Source: Gemmatimonadota bacterium
GTDB taxonomy: Bacteria > Gemmatimonadota > Gemmatimonadetes > Longimicrobiales > RSA9
Assembly: GCA_016207445.1 (NCBI GenBank)
Contig: JACQPS010000157.1
Coordinates: 1-6,814, forward strand
DNA: 6,814 nt
Direction of reading: 5' to 3'
Under the pieces are notes generated by a model, which was not told the DNA's origin, made no database searches, and saw only the letters and a list, made by a program, of their open reading frames with translations. The stretch's first letter is position 1, and each line of letters starts with the position of its first letter. Positions 5,176 to 6,814 of the stretch are shown piece by piece. The position numbers and the translations under genes are program-made.

Positions 5176-6042
5176 TTAGCCCTGTCCTGTCCTGTATTGG
5201 CGCAGCCGCGCCAGGTTGCGCAGATCGTGGGCGCGCTCGTCCTCACCCTTGGGCGTCTCGATGATTTTGGGAATGGGCCGCAGTCGCTCGTCCTGCATGA
5301 GGCGCCGGAAGGGCTCGGGGCCGAGCGCGCCCTCGCCGATGTGTGCGTGGCGGTCACGGCGGCTGCCGCAGGGCGCGGCGGAGTCGTTGAGGTGCAGGAG
5401 CCGCAGGCGGTCGGGCCCGACGACGTCGCCGAACTCCTGAACCACGCCGTCGTAGTCCCGGCACAGGTCGTAGCCGACGGCGCAGAGGTGGCAGGTATCG
5501 AGACACACGCCCACTCGCGCGCGCAGCGGCGGGCGGACGCGCTCGATGAGCGCCGCGAGCTGCTCGAAGCGCGCGCCCAGCGCGCGGCCGCCGCCGGCCG
5601 TTCCCTCGAACAGCACGATGGTTGGCGCCGGGACCTCCTCGAGCGCGCGCTCGACCGCCTCGGCGTTGCGCGCGATTCCGCTCTCGAGATCGCCATCGGT
5701 TGCGTGGCCGGGATGCGTCACGACGAATTCAAGGCCGAGCGCACGACAGCGCTCGAGCTCGCGGCGGAAGGCATGATAGGAGCGCTCGCGCAGCTCGGGG
5801 TCCGGCGTCGCCAGGTTGATCAGATACGAATCATGCGACGCCGCGAGGCGGATCCCGTGGGCGATGCGGGCCGCGCAGAAGGCCGCGACGCGCTCGGCTT
5901 CGAGCTCGCGTTCCGCCCAGCGGCTCGGCTGCTTCGTGAACAGCTGGAGCACGACCGAGCCGAGCGCGGCCGCCCGTGCCGGCGCGCGCGCGACCCCGCC
6001 GGCGCTGGAGACGTGTGCGCCGACCTCGTCGAACGGCTCCAT
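5176..6042 (-). CDS. nfo: Endonuclease IV (AP endonuclease family 2)
   Basis: This cytoplasmic DNA repair enzyme cleaves the backbone 5' of abasic sites and removes blocked 3' ends in base excision repair; it is a TIM-barrel with a three-metal zinc centre. The 288 residues match the usual length of about 280-285. Motifs in order are GAHVSSAGG at 8-16, HDSYLINLA at 70-78, THPGHA at 109-114, FEGTAGGG at 145-152, GVCLDTCH at 178-185, LHLNDS at 216-221, GSRRDRHAHIGEG at 226-238 and IIETPKG at 260-266. All nine ligands known from the E. coli enzyme have counterparts: His70, His110, Glu146, Asp182, His185, His217, Asp230, His232, Glu262. The usual ENTAG motif reads EGTAG here; the ligand Glu is kept. 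The ATG at 6042 has GGGGG just upstream. It is divergent from ppa and followed directly by a palindromic repeat. As a zinc enzyme it could benefit from the neighbouring importer, but a functional link is not shown. Confidence 0.96.
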   Translation of the reverse strand: MEPFDEVGAHVSSAGGVARAPARAAALGSVVLQLFTKQPSRWAERELEAERVAAFCAARIAHGIRLAASHDSYLINLATPDPELRERSYHAFRRELERCRALGLEFVVTHPGHATDGDLESGIARNAEAVERALEEVPAPTIVLFEGTAGGGRALGARFEQLAALIERVRPPLRARVGVCLDTCHLCAVGYDLCRDYDGVVQEFGDVVGPDRLRLLHLNDSAAPCGSRRDRHAHIGEGALGPEPFRRLMQDERLRPIPKIIETPKGEDERAHDLRNLARLRQYRTGQG

Positions 6043-6051
6043 GAGCCCCCT

Positions 6052-6093
6052 TGCCGGGTGCGGCTGCGACCGGCACGATTCTTACACCCGGCA
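6052..6093. promoter_or_regulatory. 9-bp inverted repeat in the nfo/ppa divergent intergenic region
   Basis: TGCCGGGTG (6052-6060) and CACCCGGCA (6085-6093) are perfect inverted complements separated by 24 nt, inside the 88-nt gap between the divergent starts. It may be an operator or the structured leader of either gene. I could not pick a confident -35/-10 pair for either direction. Confidence 0.4.
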
Positions 6094-6130
6094 CCTGCGC
6101 CGTCGGCCGGTCCGATCTCCGGAGCCCAGC

Positions 6131-6679
6131 ATGGTACGCCACCCCTGGCACGACCTGTCCGCGGGGCCCAACCCGCCGGACGAGCTCTACGCGGTCATCG
6201 AGATTCCGCGCGGCAGCCGCAACAAGTACGAGCTGGACAAGGAGACCGGTCTGTTCCGGCTCGACCGGCTTCTCTACAGTGCCGTGCACTACCCCGGCGA
6301 CTACGGTTTCATCCCGCGCACCCTCGCGGATGATGACGACCCGCTCGACGTCCTGGTCATGATCACCGAGCCGACCTTCCCCGGCTGCCTGATCGCCGTG
6401 CGCCCGCTCGGCGCCTTCGAGATGCACGACGAAAAGGGGCTCGACGAGAAGATCCTCGCCGTGCCCCTGCGCGATCCGCTCTACGCCGAGTACGAGGAGC
6501 TGGACGACGTCGCCCCCCACTACCTGCGCGAGGTCGAACACTTCTTCCGAATCTACAAGGAGCTCGAGGGCGTTCGCACCACCACCCTCGGCTGGCAGGG
6601 CCGCGCCGCCGCCCAGCAGGCCATCGCCGACTGCTGCCGCCGCTACCAGGACCAGGCCCACCGCCCGGCCGCGGACTGA
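6131..6679 (+). CDS. ppa: Inorganic pyrophosphatase, family I
   Basis: This cytoplasmic Mg-dependent enzyme hydrolyses pyrophosphate to phosphate, pulling biosynthetic reactions forward. The 182 residues match bacterial family I enzymes. Active-site residues known from E. coli have counterparts: Glu24, Lys32 and Glu34 in EIPRGSRNKYE, Arg46, Tyr58 in HYPGDYGF, Asp68, Asp70 and Asp73 in the signature DDDDPLDVLV, Asp100, Asp105 and Lys107 in HDEKGLDEK, and Tyr142-Lys143 in RIYKELEG. The ATG at 6131 is preceded by GGAG with a 6-nt gap, and the family N-terminus begins near there; the frame stays open upstream to 5816, but that part runs antisense through nfo. It is transcribed away from nfo, and a strong hairpin lies just past its stop, so it is probably monocistronic. 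Confidence 0.97.
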   Translation: MVRHPWHDLSAGPNPPDELYAVIEIPRGSRNKYELDKETGLFRLDRLLYSAVHYPGDYGFIPRTLADDDDPLDVLVMITEPTFPGCLIAVRPLGAFEMHDEKGLDEKILAVPLRDPLYAEYEELDDVAPHYLREVEHFFRIYKELEGVRTTTLGWQGRAAAQQAIADCCRRYQDQAHRPAAD

Positions 6680-6682
6680 AAA

Positions 6683-6717
6683 AGCAAGACGCGGCGCAAA
6701 CCGACGCCGCGTCTGCT
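6683..6717 (-). terminator. Intrinsic terminator between convergent genes, T-tract on minus strand
   Basis: AGACGCGGCG (6687-6696) and CGCCGCGTCT (6705-6714) form a perfect 10-bp GC-rich stem with an 8-nt loop, extendable by AGC/GCT across one bulged A. Read on the minus strand it is followed by TTGCTTTTTC, a good U-tract, so it mainly ends the gene entering from the right. On the plus strand there is no T-run, yet the hairpin is 3 nt past the ppa stop and may also stop or protect that transcript. Confidence 0.85.
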
Positions 6718-6742
6718 CATCTCGGCCCTGTGTCGTGGAACG

Positions 6743-6814
6743 TTACGGTGTGGTGTCCTTCATCATCGTGTCCATCGGCATCGTATCCATGGGGGCCGGG
6801 GCCGGGGCCGGGGC
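6743..6814 (-). CDS. C-terminal end of an unknown protein (cut by window edge)
   Basis: On the minus strand the frame from the right edge reads four Ala-Pro pairs, then MDTMPMDTMMKDTTP and a TAA at 6745-6743, 23 residues in all. A matching terminator with a T-tract begins 26 nt beyond the stop, which supports this being a real gene end. The low-complexity Ala-Pro and Met-Asp-Thr tail resembles the ends of secreted or membrane proteins in Gemmatimonadota as I recall them. The function cannot be judged from this fragment. The Met-rich part could bind soft metals, but this is speculation. Confidence 0.65.
   Translation of the reverse strand, partial: APAPAPAPMDTMPMDTMMKDTTP
6792..6814. repeat. 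GGGGCC hexanucleotide repeat encoding Ala-Pro
   Basis: Nearly four tandem copies of GGGGCC run to the window edge and probably continue. In the minus-strand gene they encode Ala-Pro repeats. The G-rich plus strand has four runs of at least three G, enough for a G-quadruplex in principle, and the copy number may vary between strains. Confidence 0.75.

Noticed and set aside
5197..6333. Plus-strand open frame of 378 codons opposite nfo
   Set aside because: It is antisense to endonuclease IV, whose nine metal ligands are intact, and it ends out of frame within ppa.

Overview
This is a GC-rich bacterial window that looks like Gemmatimonadota or a close relative. The placement is an inference. It rests on the heavy GC bias, the Asp/Thr/Ala-rich segment just after a signal peptide in the 447-residue outer-membrane protein (residues around 38-47), the Ala-Pro then Met-Asp-Thr tail of the gene at the right edge, and GC-rich interspersed repeats. 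No rRNA or marker gene is present to settle it.

Layout from left to right. Positions 1-4860 hold six genes, all on the minus strand and so read right to left. In transcription order they are: a small secreted Cys/His protein (4519-4860), an outer-membrane porin-like beta-barrel with acidic loops (3115-4458), a zinc/manganese-type substrate-binding protein (2047-2976), its ABC ATPase (1077-2063), the ABC-3 family permease (254-1084), and a signal-peptide-bearing envelope protein cut by the left edge (1-272). The last four overlap one another by 17, 8 and 19 nt, so they form one translationally coupled operon. The porin and the small protein sit just upstream on the same strand, separated from the operon by a palindromic repeat. 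Together they read as a metal-import locus spanning the envelope: outer-membrane entry, periplasmic capture, and ATP-driven inner-membrane transport. Zinc is the best guess for the metal because the third ligand of the binding protein is histidine.

Positions 4861-5175 are non-coding. They contain a candidate sigma70-type promoter that would give a nearly leaderless transcript, a perfect 9-bp inverted repeat overlapping its -35 box, a second inverted repeat, and a copy of the interspersed repeat. To the right are two housekeeping genes: nfo (endonuclease IV, minus strand, 5176-6042) and, divergently, ppa (inorganic pyrophosphatase, plus strand, 6131-6679). A strong hairpin terminator follows ppa. 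Its T-tract points leftward, and it serves a convergent gene whose last 23 codons (6743-6814) enter from the right edge.

The most interesting points are the small Cys/His-rich secreted protein upstream of the porin, the possible operator and promoter arrangement in front of it, and a palindromic repeat family with two intergenic copies plus one apparently absorbed into the C-terminal tail of the ABC ATPase.
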